A program made the translations under genes and the position numbers. Shown here piece after piece: positions 7,932 through 15,670 of a stretch of DNA of 64,000 nucleotides. The notes beneath the pieces were generated by a model, which saw nothing but the letters and a program-made list of their open reading frames with translations, was not told the DNA's origin and searched no databases. How positions within the stretch are numbered: position 1 is the stretch's first letter; every line of letters starts with the position of its first letter. Origin of the DNA: Mucilaginibacter terrigena (lineage in GTDB: Bacteria > Bacteroidota > Bacteroidia > Sphingobacteriales > Sphingobacteriaceae); the NCBI RefSeq assembly GCF_004168255.1, contig NZ_SEWG01000001.1:248001-312000 (forward strand), read 5' to 3'.

Positions 7932-9182
7932 TTACTCTACCGACTGGCGCAGCATCAGCGCGCCTACGGTTACATTGGTGCGGCTATCGATTATAATAGC
8001 GCCGCCATTGGCTTTGTTTACCTGGTAGGGGTCGAAGGCCAAGGGCTCGGCGGTTTTGATAACAATGCGGCCGATATCATTCAGTTTAAATTCTTCGTCA
8101 AAATCCTTTTCCAGCGTGTTGATGTTCACTTTGTAAATGATTTCCTGAATTTTGCAGCGGATGGTTTTTGTATTGTGCTGCACCAGGTAGGTAAGCGAGG
8201 TATCCAGCGGTCGGGTATCCATCCAGCACAGGTCTGCCTCAATTACGTTACTTAGCTGCGGCTGCCCGGCGCTGTTTACGATGATATCACCTCTGCTGAT
8301 ATCGATATTATCCTGTAAATGTACAGTTACCGACATGCCCGCCAATGCTTCGGCAGGCTGCTTATCGTAAACCTCTATTTTGGAGATGGTTGAGCTAAAT
8401 CCAGACGGCAGCACCGTAACCTTATCGTTTACCTTGAACGATCCGCTTGATACACGGCCGGCATACCCCCGGTAGTCGTGCAGGGCATCTGTTTGTGGGC
8501 GCACCACCCATTGTACGGGCAGGCGGGCATGGGCCGATGAATCATCAATGGTTATCTCCACATTCTCTAAATGCTGCAGCAGGCTATCTCCAAGATACCA
8601 GGTCATTTTTGATGAAGGGTACACAATGTTATCGCCTTTAAGCGCGCTTACCGGGATGTAAGTTACGTTATCGAGGTTAACTTTTGCCGCCAGTTTTTTG
8701 TAGTCGGCTACTATTTGCTTGTAAACATCCTCGCTGTAATCAACCATGTCCATTTTGTTGATGGCAACCACCACCTGCGGGATCTGCAGCAGCGATACCA
8801 AAAACGAGTGACGAGTGGTTTGCTCTACCACACCTTTACGGGCGTCTATTAAAATAATGGCCAAAGCAGCGTTGCTTGCACCGGTAACCATGTTACGGGT
8901 GTACTGGATATGGCCGGGCGCATCGGCAATAATAAATTTACGCTTATCGGTCTCGAAGTATTTGTAGGCCACATCAATGGTAATGCCCTGCTCGCGCTCG
9001 GCTTTAAGGCCGTCGGTTAAAATGGCAAGGTCAATGCTGCCATCATCATTCTTGCGGTTTGATGCATGCAGGGCCTCCAACTGATCGGCAAGGATAGCTT
9101 CGCTATCGTATAACAGGCGACCGATCAAGGTGCTTTTGCCATCGTCTACACTGCCTGCGGTTATAAATTTTAGTATATCCAT
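7932..9182 (-). CDS. cysN: Sulfate adenylyltransferase GTPase subunit CysN
   Basis: GTP-driven regulatory subunit of ATP sulfurylase; with CysD it converts sulfate and ATP to APS. The 416-residue, EF-Tu-like GTPase has its P-loop GSVDDGKST at residues 10-18, DAPGH at 87-91 and NKMD at 142-145, followed by two beta-barrel domains. There is no fused APS kinase (CysC) domain, in keeping with an APS-reducing pathway. It is the last gene of the six-gene sulfur operon. The 113-bp gap to cysD is the only large gap in that operon and contains a hairpin repeat. Confidence 0.95.
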   Translation of the reverse strand: MDILKFITAGSVDDGKSTLIGRLLYDSEAILADQLEALHASNRKNDDGSIDLAILTDGLKAEREQGITIDVAYKYFETDKRKFIIADAPGHIQYTRNMVTGASNAALAIILIDARKGVVEQTTRHSFLVSLLQIPQVVVAINKMDMVDYSEDVYKQIVADYKKLAAKVNLDNVTYIPVSALKGDNIVYPSSKMTWYLGDSLLQHLENVEITIDDSSAHARLPVQWVVRPQTDALHDYRGYAGRVSSGSFKVNDKVTVLPSGFSSTISKIEVYDKQPAEALAGMSVTVHLQDNIDISRGDIIVNSAGQPQLSNVIEADLCWMDTRPLDTSLTYLVQHNTKTIRCKIQEIIYKVNINTLEKDFDEEFKLNDIGRIVIKTAEPLAFDPYQVNKANGGAIIIDSRTNVTVGALMLRQSVE

Positions 9183-9184
9183 TT

Positions 9185-9295
9185 TGTTTATTTCGAATTT
9201 CGGATTTTCGATTTCGGATTTGTTTTACTCGGTTAGATCTTGATTTTGGATTTGCGCATTGCATAAATCCGAAATCGAGAATCTCAAATCCGAAA
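9185..9295. repeat. Hairpin repeat inside the sulfur operon (cysD-cysN gap)
   Basis: The arms aatttcggattttcgatttc (about 9194-9213) and the later aatccgaaatcgagaatctc followed by aaatccgaaatt (about 9266-9297) form a long imperfect inverted repeat. Related words (tttcgaatttcggattttca) occur at 52546-52580. It separates two otherwise tightly packed genes and could act as an mRNA-stabilising or processing hairpin; that role is inferred. Confidence 0.55.
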
Positions 9296-10201
9296 TTAAA
9301 AGTACCCTCCCTTTTTCCTGTCTTCCATAGCAGCTTCGCTTACTTTGTCGTCCATACGGGCGCCACGCTCACTGATCTTTGATGATGCTATCTCGTCGAT
9401 GATATCATCTATCTCAAAAGCGTACGATTCTACCGCCGCGGTACAGGTCATGTCGCCAACGGTACGGAACCGTACATTTTTGCGGGTTATTACATCTTCA
9501 TCGTCCATATTTAAAAATGGCGATGCTGCCATCAGCTGCCCGTTACGGGTGATACAATCGCGCTGGTGGGCGAAGTAAATAGTAGGCAAGGGGATATTTT
9601 CGCGGCGGATATAGTTCCACACATCAAGCTCCGTCCAGTTGCTTATCGGGAACACGCGCACGTTTTCGCCTTTATGGATCTTTCCGTTGTAGATGTCCCA
9701 AAGCTCGGGGCGCTGGCGTTTAGGATCCCATTGACCAAACTCGTCGCGTACCGAAAAGATCCGTTCTTTGGCGCGGGCCTTTTCCTCGTCGCGGCGGGCG
9801 CCACCAATACAGGCATCAAACTTGTTTTTAGCAATGGTATCCAGCAGTGTAATGGTTTGTAAAGGGTTACGGCTGGCGTTTTTGCCCGTTTGTTCAATAA
9901 CTTTACCCTCATCAATCGTGTCCTGCACATGGCCAATTATCAGCTTTTCGCCAATGCGGGCAATCATTTCATCGCGGTAGGTAATGGTTTCTTCAAAATT
10001 GTGCCCTGTATCGATATGCACCAGCGGGAAAGGGAACTTACCCGGGCGAAAGGCTTTTAACGCCAGGTGCACCAGGGTAATAGAATCTTTACCGCCGCTG
10101 AATAACAGCGCAGGTTTTTCAAACTGCCCCGCTACTTCGCGCAGGATATATATGGCCTCTGCCTCTAATTCGTCCAGGTAATCTAACCGGTATTTGCTCA
10201 T
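9296..10201 (-). CDS. cysD: Sulfate adenylyltransferase catalytic subunit CysD
   Basis: Catalytic subunit of ATP sulfurylase, forming APS together with CysN. The 301-residue protein has the PP-loop SGGKDS at residues 35-40 and closes with the conserved arginine/lysine-rich tail (…AAMEDRKKGGYF). Length and sequence fit the CysD family across the whole protein. The ATG at 10199-10201 overlaps the cysH TGA in an ATGA arrangement, indicating translational coupling to cysH. Confidence 0.96.
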   Translation of the reverse strand: MSKYRLDYLDELEAEAIYILREVAGQFEKPALLFSGGKDSITLVHLALKAFRPGKFPFPLVHIDTGHNFEETITYRDEMIARIGEKLIIGHVQDTIDEGKVIEQTGKNASRNPLQTITLLDTIAKNKFDACIGGARRDEEKARAKERIFSVRDEFGQWDPKRQRPELWDIYNGKIHKGENVRVFPISNWTELDVWNYIRRENIPLPTIYFAHQRDCITRNGQLMAASPFLNMDDEDVITRKNVRFRTVGDMTCTAAVESYAFEIDDIIDEIASSKISERGARMDDKVSEAAMEDRKKGGYF

Positions 10202-10950
10202 TTTACTAAAATTATTTTACTGAGTCCCTCTCCTTCGGAGAGGGGTTGGGGTGAGGCCGCATGTAAACCACACTCTTTTTTACTTTGGTCTTCCCACCAC
10301 CAGCGCCCGGCCCTAAAATCTTCGCCGGGTTGTACCGCCCTGGTACAGGGCAGGCAGCCTATGCTTGGGAAACCCCTGTCATGCAATGTATTGTACGGTA
10401 TGTTATATTGTTTGATGTAAGCCTTTACATCGTCTAAAGTCCAACTGAAAATAGGGTGGAACTTAACCAACTGGTTCCCTTCATCCCATTCCACATTGCT
10501 CATATCCTCGCGGTTTGGCGATTGCTCGGAACGGATGCCGGTTATCCAGCATTGGTTGCCTGCAAGTGCGCGGTGCAAAGGCTCTATCTTACGGATGCCG
10601 CAGCATTCCTTCCGGTTATCTACCGATTCGTAAAAGCTGTTGGGGCCTTTGGCGTTCACCATCGCTTCCAGCCGGTTATTATCCGGGTAGTAGGCGTGGA
10701 TAGGTTGGCCGTAGATCTCAATAGTGCGGTTCCACACGTAATAAGTTTCGGGGAACAGGCGGCCGGTTTCCAGCGTAAATACTTTTATGGGAATATTATC
10801 GGCGAAGATCATGTGCGAGATCACCTGGTCTTCCCAACCAAAGCTGGTAGAGAATACAATTTCGCCCGCGAACTGCTCTGCTAAAGCACGTAAGGCATCT
10901 ACCGGGTTTTTGCCGTTCACCAATTGCGATATGTAAGCAGTATCGGCCAT
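10198..10950 (-). CDS. cysH: APS reductase CysH (iron-sulfur type) with repeat-derived tail
   Basis: Reduces adenylyl sulfate to sulfite. The 250-residue protein has a PAPS-reductase PP-loop-like fold (FSTSFGWEDQV near residue 33). It also carries the two cysteine pairs ECCGIRK and GCLPC that bind a [4Fe-4S] cluster, the mark of APS-using enzymes; no APS kinase gene is present in the operon. The catalytic ECGLH motif lies about 20 residues from the end. The tail after it (AASPQPLSEGEGLSK...) is encoded by a palindromic repeat at about 10221-10260 rather than by family-conserved sequence. The start overlaps the previous stop as TAATG, and the stop overlaps the cysD start as ATGA. Confidence 0.93.
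   Translation of the reverse strand: MADTAYISQLVNGKNPVDALRALAEQFAGEIVFSTSFGWEDQVISHMIFADNIPIKVFTLETGRLFPETYYVWNRTIEIYGQPIHAYYPDNNRLEAMVNAKGPNSFYESVDNRKECCGIRKIEPLHRALAGNQCWITGIRSEQSPNREDMSNVEWDEGNQLVKFHPIFSWTLDDVKAYIKQYNIPYNTLHDRGFPSIGCLPCTRAVQPGEDFRAGRWWWEDQSKKECGLHAASPQPLSEGEGLSKIILVK
10221..10260. repeat. Palindromic repeat inserted in the 3' end of cysH
   Basis: On the - strand cctcaccccaacccctctcc is followed by gaaggagaggg, with CCCTCTCC/GGAGAGGG forming a hairpin. This is the CT-rich intergenic repeat type also echoed at 22557-22680 and 47543-47640. Here it is in frame and codes for about 12 residues of the CysH tail after the catalytic ECGLH. Confidence 0.6.
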
Positions 10951-12461
10951 TATATCACTTTAATTAAAAAATTAATAATGCTGCGGATACTGATAAGAAT
11001 TACAATAACCGCTACCGAAAACATGATAGCCTTTGCCGAGATCTTGTTAGAGATACGTGCCGCTACCGGCGATGCCAGTGCGCTGCCTATTACCAACCCT
11101 GCTACCGCATCCCAATGCGAGCTGTTGAGCATGGTAATAAACGTAAGCGAACCCATAAGCGCTATAAAAAAGCGTGAAAGCTTTACCGTGCCTAATGAGA
11201 AACGCGGGTGCCTGCCGCCTGCTATTAAGGTAGAAAGAACAATGGAACCCCAGCCGCCGCCGCCAACTGCATCAATAAACCCACCGCCAAGGCCTAATAA
11301 CGAGATCTTTTTGATCTTGCCGCCTGTGCGCTTGCGGTTAATACTGATTGCTTTAGACAGGATAACAAAACCCAGTATAAGCGTGTAAACCGAAATTACC
11401 GGTTTGGTATATTGCGCGTAATGTTCTAAAGATGACAGCAGGTAGGCCCCTGTTACGGCACCAACAACGCCCGGAAGCAGCAATAGTTTAAACAGTTTCC
11501 AGTTTACGTTGCCCATACGGTAGTGCATCCAGCCAGCAATACCGTTGCTCATAATTTCTGACAAGTGCACACCCATACTTGCCGAAGCAGGAGGGATGCC
11601 CATTGAAAGTGAGAATGTAGTTGAAGTTACTCCGTACGACATGCCTATAGCGCCATCTATCAGCGCGAAAAGGAAGCCCGCCCCAAGGAAATAATAAAAC
11701 ATGGGCGAAATGGTTTCCACGTAATCCCTAAAAGCAGGTTCTTTATACCAAAGGGCCGCAATCGCTATCAACAAGAACGCGATGGATGTGCCCCATACCA
11801 GTAGTTTAAGGTTTTTATTGCTGGGCGGTTTTTGCCCGCCAATTAGCACGGCGGTAACCCTGTTCAGTTCTTTTACTTTGTGGGTGAAATCGCCCGAGAG
11901 GGTGTTGCGCACCTCGTTCATTTGCTGCAGGGTGATATCAAGGTCGGCAGGGAGGGCTTCGCCCAAAACTTCTTTAAGCCGCTTGGCTATGGTTGGCGAT
12001 TTACCGTTGGTGGATATACCGATCTTCAGGTCGCCTTTTTGCACGATAGAACCCAGGTAAAAATCGCAAAGCTCGGGCTTGTCGGCCACGTTTATCAATA
12101 GTTTTCGGTCGTGTGCCGATTGCCTGATGTATTTATTCAGGTCGCTGTCGTTTGTAGCGGCTATAACAATATCTGCGCTGTCAAGATCGGTATCTGTAAA
12201 CGATTTTTGAACTACGTTTACCAGCGGGTAAGTTGCAACCAGCGTGTGTACAGCCGGTAAAAAATCTTTAGAAATAATAGTAACGGCAGCAACCGGACTG
12301 TTTTGCAGCAGGGCGGTCAGTTTTTCTAAACCAACATTACCACCGCCAACCAATACGGTATGCAGGTTGTTAAGCTTTAAAAACACCGGGAACAATTGAT
12401 TGCCCAAAGCCTCTGCAGGCTTAACTTCTGTTAAATTACTATCTTCCGGCAACAACGTCAT
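10950..12461 (-). CDS. Siroheme synthase N-domain fused to TauE/SafE (TSUP) transporter
   Basis: A 503-residue fusion. Residues about 20-200 form a precorrin-2 dehydrogenase/sirohydrochlorin ferrochelatase domain (dinucleotide motif VLVGGGNVGLEK; NDSDLNKYIR; KLLINVADKPELCDFYLGS; ISTNGKSPTIAKRLKE). Residues about 220-503 carry about eight hydrophobic helices of the TauE/SafE sulfite/sulfonate transporter type. I choose ATG 12459-12461 (MTLLPEDSN), which overlaps cobA by 23 bp; a longer form from 12512 would add 17 residues antisense in character. The first half completes siroheme for the sulfite reductase; the second probably moves sulfite or sulfate across the inner membrane (inferred). CysG-TSUP fusions occur in Bacteroidota. 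Confidence 0.88.
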   Translation of the reverse strand: MTLLPEDSNLTEVKPAEALGNQLFPVFLKLNNLHTVLVGGGNVGLEKLTALLQNSPVAAVTIISKDFLPAVHTLVATYPLVNVVQKSFTDTDLDSADIVIAATNDSDLNKYIRQSAHDRKLLINVADKPELCDFYLGSIVQKGDLKIGISTNGKSPTIAKRLKEVLGEALPADLDITLQQMNEVRNTLSGDFTHKVKELNRVTAVLIGGQKPPSNKNLKLLVWGTSIAFLLIAIAALWYKEPAFRDYVETISPMFYYFLGAGFLFALIDGAIGMSYGVTSTTFSLSMGIPPASASMGVHLSEIMSNGIAGWMHYRMGNVNWKLFKLLLLPGVVGAVTGAYLLSSLEHYAQYTKPVISVYTLILGFVILSKAISINRKRTGGKIKKISLLGLGGGFIDAVGGGGWGSIVLSTLIAGGRHPRFSLGTVKLSRFFIALMGSLTFITMLNSSHWDAVAGLVIGSALASPVAARISNKISAKAIMFSVAVIVILISIRSIINFLIKVI

Positions 12462-13230
12462 AAACTTCTTTAACCAATTTAAACTGTGGGTGTAACGATA
12501 CCACCTCGCCAAACACTATTAAGGCGGGCGAGCTTATTTCCTGCTCTTTAGCCAGTTGTGCTATGTTGTTTGCGGTACCAACGGCTACTTTTTCGTTTAC
12601 GGTTGTACCGCTTTGTATAACGGCGACCGGCAGGTTACCTTTTCCTTCGTTTATAAAGATCCCGGCTATTTTAGCCAATTTATGTACGCCCATCAGCACT
12701 ATAATGGTAGCATTGGTTTTGGCCGCATCGTACAAGTCGGCAGATACCTTACCATCGCTTGTAGTGCCGGTAACAACCCAAAAGCTTTCACTAAGGCCAC
12801 GATGGGTAACAGGGATACCCTGCAAGCCCGGCACGCCTATCGAACTGGAGATCCCCGGTACAACCTGTGTGGGGATGTTATATTCAGCAGCAAAATCCAA
12901 TTCCTCGTGCCCGCGGCCGAACACGAAGGGGTCGCCGCCTTTTAAGCGTACTACATGGCCATAGTTTAGGGCGTAATCAACCATTAAACGGTTAATATTA
13001 TCCTGCGAGAACGAATGATCGCCGGAGCGTTTGCCTACATAAACTTTAACAGCATCGGCAGGGGCATAATCCAGCAGGTCGTCGTTCACCAAAGCATCAT
13101 ACAAAACCACATCGGCGGTTTGCAGGGCTTTAACGCCCTTAAGGGTTATCAGTTCCGCATCGCCCGGGCCTGCGCCAACAAGGGTAATGCGTGGTTCATT
13201 CAGTATATTTTTTGTATCGGTTTGTATCAT
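12439..13230 (-). CDS. cobA: Uroporphyrinogen-III C-methyltransferase
   Basis: Transfers two methyl groups from SAM to uroporphyrinogen III to give precorrin-2, the precursor of siroheme. The 263-residue single-domain tetrapyrrole methylase has VGAGPGDAELITLKG near residue 17, the loop RLKGGDPFVFGRG near residue 97 and GIPVTHRG near 138. Its ATG overlaps the sulfite reductase stop by 4 nt. It feeds the dehydrogenase/chelatase domain encoded by the next gene, so this operon makes its own reductase cofactor. Confidence 0.95.
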   Translation of the reverse strand: MIQTDTKNILNEPRITLVGAGPGDAELITLKGVKALQTADVVLYDALVNDDLLDYAPADAVKVYVGKRSGDHSFSQDNINRLMVDYALNYGHVVRLKGGDPFVFGRGHEELDFAAEYNIPTQVVPGISSSIGVPGLQGIPVTHRGLSESFWVVTGTTSDGKVSADLYDAAKTNATIIVLMGVHKLAKIAGIFINEGKGNLPVAVIQSGTTVNEKVAVGTANNIAQLAKEQEISSPALIVFGEVVSLHPQFKLVKEVYDVVAGR

Positions 13231-15320
13231 GATTGCAACACAGCCTCTCTTCTTAATTTTGTTGCTTCTAAAAAATCGGTAGCCTGCTGTAAATAGGCGG
13301 CAGCAAATTCTTTTGAAGGTTCGTTTTTATTTATTTGCAGGATAAGGTCGTTAAATGTACCATCTAAAGTTATCTCGCCTGTTGAAATGTAATGGTTATC
13401 AAACTCGCGGATAATACCCGCCTGCGTACTGCTGTTAACACCTTTATCAAGCAGTAATGCCTTCGCAGAACTGATGAAAGTGTTGTAAGCGTGATAAATG
13501 GCATCAGACCATTGTCCGTTTTGGTACGAGCTGTTTGCCCAACCTAACTTTTCATCAGATTCGTACAGCAGCGTTGCAACCAGATCGATAATTACACCGG
13601 CGCACTCGCCAACTCCTATTGCAGATACATAGGTTTCCTGGTGGCCCCAGTCAACAAATTCGTCATCGGTAAGGGTGGTCAGGTCGGCCAATGGTTTTAG
13701 CAGGCGGTAAAAATAATCCTTTCCCTGCCTGTCGTAATAAGCGTGGAAGGTTTCTTCAGAGATGGAATTGGTTTTATAATCATCCAATACCGCCCGTAAA
13801 ACATGGGTAGCCCTTTTTGATGGCACCTTTATAACCCGCTCGGCTATGCGGCCAACGCCGTTGCCTACTGTGCCGCCTCCAAGCATTACCTGTACCGATG
13901 GCAGCACCTTTGTGCCCGCCTTAAGCGAACTGCCATGGAAGCCGATATGCGCCAAACCATGCTGCCCGCAACTATTCATACAGCCGCTTATCTTTATTTT
14001 TATTTCGCGGTTAGCAATAAAATCTTCGTACTCGTTGTATATCACGTCTTCCAGCACACGTGCCATGGTCATACTGTTGCTGATGCCCAGGTTACAGGTA
14101 TCGGTACCAGGGCAGGTGGTTACGTCGGCCACACTGTCAAAACCAGGTGCAGCCATATTCAGGGCATTCAGGCCTTCGTATAGCGCCGGTAATGCTTCTT
14201 TAAGTACAAATTTCAATAGCAGCCCCTGGTTTTGGGTAATGCGGATCTCGTCGGCGGCGTAAGGCTGTATAGCCGCTACCATTTTGCGCGCAACATCAGT
14301 AGGGATATCGCCCACGGTAACTTTGATATATACACCGTAAAACCCGGTTTGCTTTTGTTCGAAAACGTTTGTAGCCAGCCATTGTTCGTAACGGAATGGG
14401 TTGCTGATGGTAACATCCGGATAAGCCACCTCTTCGGGGATATTTGGCTGCGGAACCGTGTCGCGGTTAATTGGCCATGTTTTTACCTTTATGGCAATCC
14501 GTTCTTCATCAACCAGGCGCAAAACTTCGTCGATCCCTATTTTTTGGATCAGGTATTTAAAACGGGCCTTGTTGCGGTTGGTGCGTTCGCCATAACGGTC
14601 AAATACACGGATGATGGTTTCGATATAAGGTATCAGCTTATCTTCATGCAAGAACTCCTCTACAGGGATGGCCATCATGGGCTGGGCGCCCAGGCTGCCG
14701 CCAATCAGTACTTTAAACCCGCGCTCGCCTTTGTCATTTATTTTTGGCACCAGCCCCACATCATGTATATAAGCAAAAGCGGTGTCGGATTCGCTCGATG
14801 AGAACGCGATCTTGAATTTACGGCCCATTTCCTGGCAAATGGGGTTACGTAAAAAATACTCGAATGTAGCGTGTGCATAAGGCGACACGTCAAATGGCTC
14901 CAGCGGGTCGATACCGGCGGTGGGGGATGCAGTTACATTACGCACAGTATTACCGCAAGCTTCGCGGATGGTTACATCATCCTGTTTTAGCTTTTCCCAA
15001 AGTTCGGGGGTACGGTCGAGGCTAACGTAATGGATCTGGATATCCTGACGGGTGGTTAAATGCAGGTTGCTGCTGGCGTACTCGTCAGATATATCGGCTA
15101 TTTTAAGCAGCTGCTTAAAGGTTACCTTACCAAAAGGCAATTTTATACGCACCATTTGTACGCCCGGCTGGCGCTGGCCATAAATGCCGCGGGCCAAACG
15201 CAGGCTCCTGAATTTTTCGTCGTGTATCTTGCCCTCGCGGTAGGCCCTTATTTTCCGTTCAAGGTCTATAACTTCCTGCGCTACTAAAGGGTTCTCCAGT
15301 TCTGTTCTGAAGCTCTGCAT
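13227..15320 (-). CDS. Siroheme-[4Fe-4S] sulfite reductase with C-terminal HEPN-like domain
   Basis: Reduces sulfite to sulfide with six electrons. In the 697-residue protein, residues 1 to about 530 are the duplicated nitrite/sulfite reductase hemoprotein. The cluster/siroheme cysteines are in TTCPGTDTCNLG and ISGCMNSCGQHG. The last 150 or so residues (YQNGQWSDAIYHAYNTFISS...) look like a HEPN-type helical bundle. I choose ATG 15318-15320 (MQSFRTELENPL). The alternative TTG at 15345-15347 lies inside the T-tract of the attenuator terminator and is unlikely. First gene of the operon, with a separate leader ORF and terminator upstream. The assignment to sulfite rather than nitrite rests on the cys operon context. 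Confidence 0.92.
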   Translation of the reverse strand: MQSFRTELENPLVAQEVIDLERKIRAYREGKIHDEKFRSLRLARGIYGQRQPGVQMVRIKLPFGKVTFKQLLKIADISDEYASSNLHLTTRQDIQIHYVSLDRTPELWEKLKQDDVTIREACGNTVRNVTASPTAGIDPLEPFDVSPYAHATFEYFLRNPICQEMGRKFKIAFSSSESDTAFAYIHDVGLVPKINDKGERGFKVLIGGSLGAQPMMAIPVEEFLHEDKLIPYIETIIRVFDRYGERTNRNKARFKYLIQKIGIDEVLRLVDEERIAIKVKTWPINRDTVPQPNIPEEVAYPDVTISNPFRYEQWLATNVFEQKQTGFYGVYIKVTVGDIPTDVARKMVAAIQPYAADEIRITQNQGLLLKFVLKEALPALYEGLNALNMAAPGFDSVADVTTCPGTDTCNLGISNSMTMARVLEDVIYNEYEDFIANREIKIKISGCMNSCGQHGLAHIGFHGSSLKAGTKVLPSVQVMLGGGTVGNGVGRIAERVIKVPSKRATHVLRAVLDDYKTNSISEETFHAYYDRQGKDYFYRLLKPLADLTTLTDDEFVDWGHQETYVSAIGVGECAGVIIDLVATLLYESDEKLGWANSSYQNGQWSDAIYHAYNTFISSAKALLLDKGVNSSTQAGIIREFDNHYISTGEITLDGTFNDLILQINKNEPSKEFAAAYLQQATDFLEATKLRREAVLQS

Positions 15321-15345
15321 ATTCGGTACGTAATTTAGTTTTCTC

Positions 15346-15379
15346 AAAAAAAAGCCCCTTCTGCTGTGGCTGAAGAGGC
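15346..15379 (-). terminator. Attenuator terminator just before the sulfite reductase operon
   Basis: Read on the - strand: GCCTCTTC (15379-15372), a 10-nt loop, GAAGGGGC (15361-15354) with one wobble, then eight T residues (15353-15346). It is only 25 nt upstream of the reductase ATG and downstream of the promoter and leader ORF, so it lies in the 5' untranslated region. Full-length operon transcripts must read through it. The loop CAGCCACAGCAG contains CAGCCA, complementary to TGGCTG at the leader ORF end (15408-15404 region), and ACAGCAG, complementary to the leader's Cys codons. Confidence 0.75.
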
Positions 15380-15400
15380 GAATATTATCTATTTACACAT

Positions 15401-15475
15401 TTACAGCCATGATGTATCCGCCCACATACAGCAGTTAATCAGGTTGTTATGATATGTAAATCCTATTTGTTGCAT
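15401..15475 (-). CDS. Cysteine-codon leader peptide (24 aa) of the sulfate-reduction operon
   Basis: ATG 15473-15475 to TAA 15401-15403; 24 residues beginning MQQIGFTYHNN and ending NCCMWADTSWL. Codons 15-16 are TGC TGT (Cys-Cys), followed by Met. It starts only about 11 nt after the -7 box TATATTTG, so it is nearly leaderless, and ends about 22 nt before the attenuator stem. A ribosome at the stop would cover TGGCTG and leave the terminator free to form; a ribosome stalled at the Cys codons would expose it. Function as a cysteine sensor is inferred from this geometry and the operon's role. Confidence 0.55.
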   Translation of the reverse strand: MQQIGFTYHNNLINCCMWADTSWL

Positions 15476-15478
15476 AAT

Positions 15479-15512
15479 TATTCCCCAAATATATATATAG
15501 TATAGGGGAATA
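15479..15512 (-). promoter_or_regulatory. Sulfur operon promoter with flanking 8-bp inverted repeat
   Basis: The -7 box TATATTTG is at 15493-15486 on the - strand. A clear TTTG at -33 is lacking (AATTCTAC occupies the place), which suggests dependence on an activator. TATTCCCC (15512-15505) and GGGGAATA (15486-15479) form a perfect inverted repeat with an 18-bp spacer that brackets the -7 box and covers the start site. This looks like an operator for a dimeric regulator or DNA-level control beyond attenuation. Confidence 0.5.
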
Positions 15513-15587
15513 GTAGAATTTATTTGAAAAAATGTTTTTTGTGACAATTTTATTATTAACCACAAAGGGCCATAACCATATAGTTTT

Positions 15588-15612
15588 AATTCCCTCCCAA
15601 GGGAGGGAATCT
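15588..15612. repeat. Short perfect palindrome ATTCCCTCCC/GGGAGGGAAT
   Basis: ATTCCCTCCC (about 15590-15599), AA, GGGAGGGAAT (about 15601-15610) is a perfect inverted repeat in the spacer between the speA terminator and the sulfur-operon promoter. It belongs with the CT-rich repeat type also seen near 47545-47640. No gene function is visible. Confidence 0.45.
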
Positions 15613-15620
15613 CATCACAC

Positions 15621-15649
15621 AAAAAAGCACCGCCATACAGCAGTGCTTT
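15621..15649 (-). terminator. Intrinsic terminator after speA
   Basis: On the - strand AAGCACTGC (15648-15640), a 6-nt loop, GCGGTGCTT (15633-15625) with one wobble, then a T-tract to 15621. It lies 22 bp after the speA stop and insulates it from the sulfur operon leader. Confidence 0.8.
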
Positions 15650-15670
15650 AAAATATCGATGTAAAAACTT

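Noticed and set aside
7932..9182. CysN as a CysNC bifunctional enzyme
   Set aside because: At 416 residues there is no room for an APS kinase domain.
15345..15347. TTG as an alternative start of the sulfite reductase
   Set aside because: The codon lies in the T-tract of the attenuator; ATG 15318-15320 gives the family N-terminus.
15401..15622. A 73-codon frame on the - strand covering the sulfur-operon leader
   Set aside because: It would start upstream of the predicted promoter and cross a palindrome; the nested 24-codon ORF fits the promoter and terminator much better.
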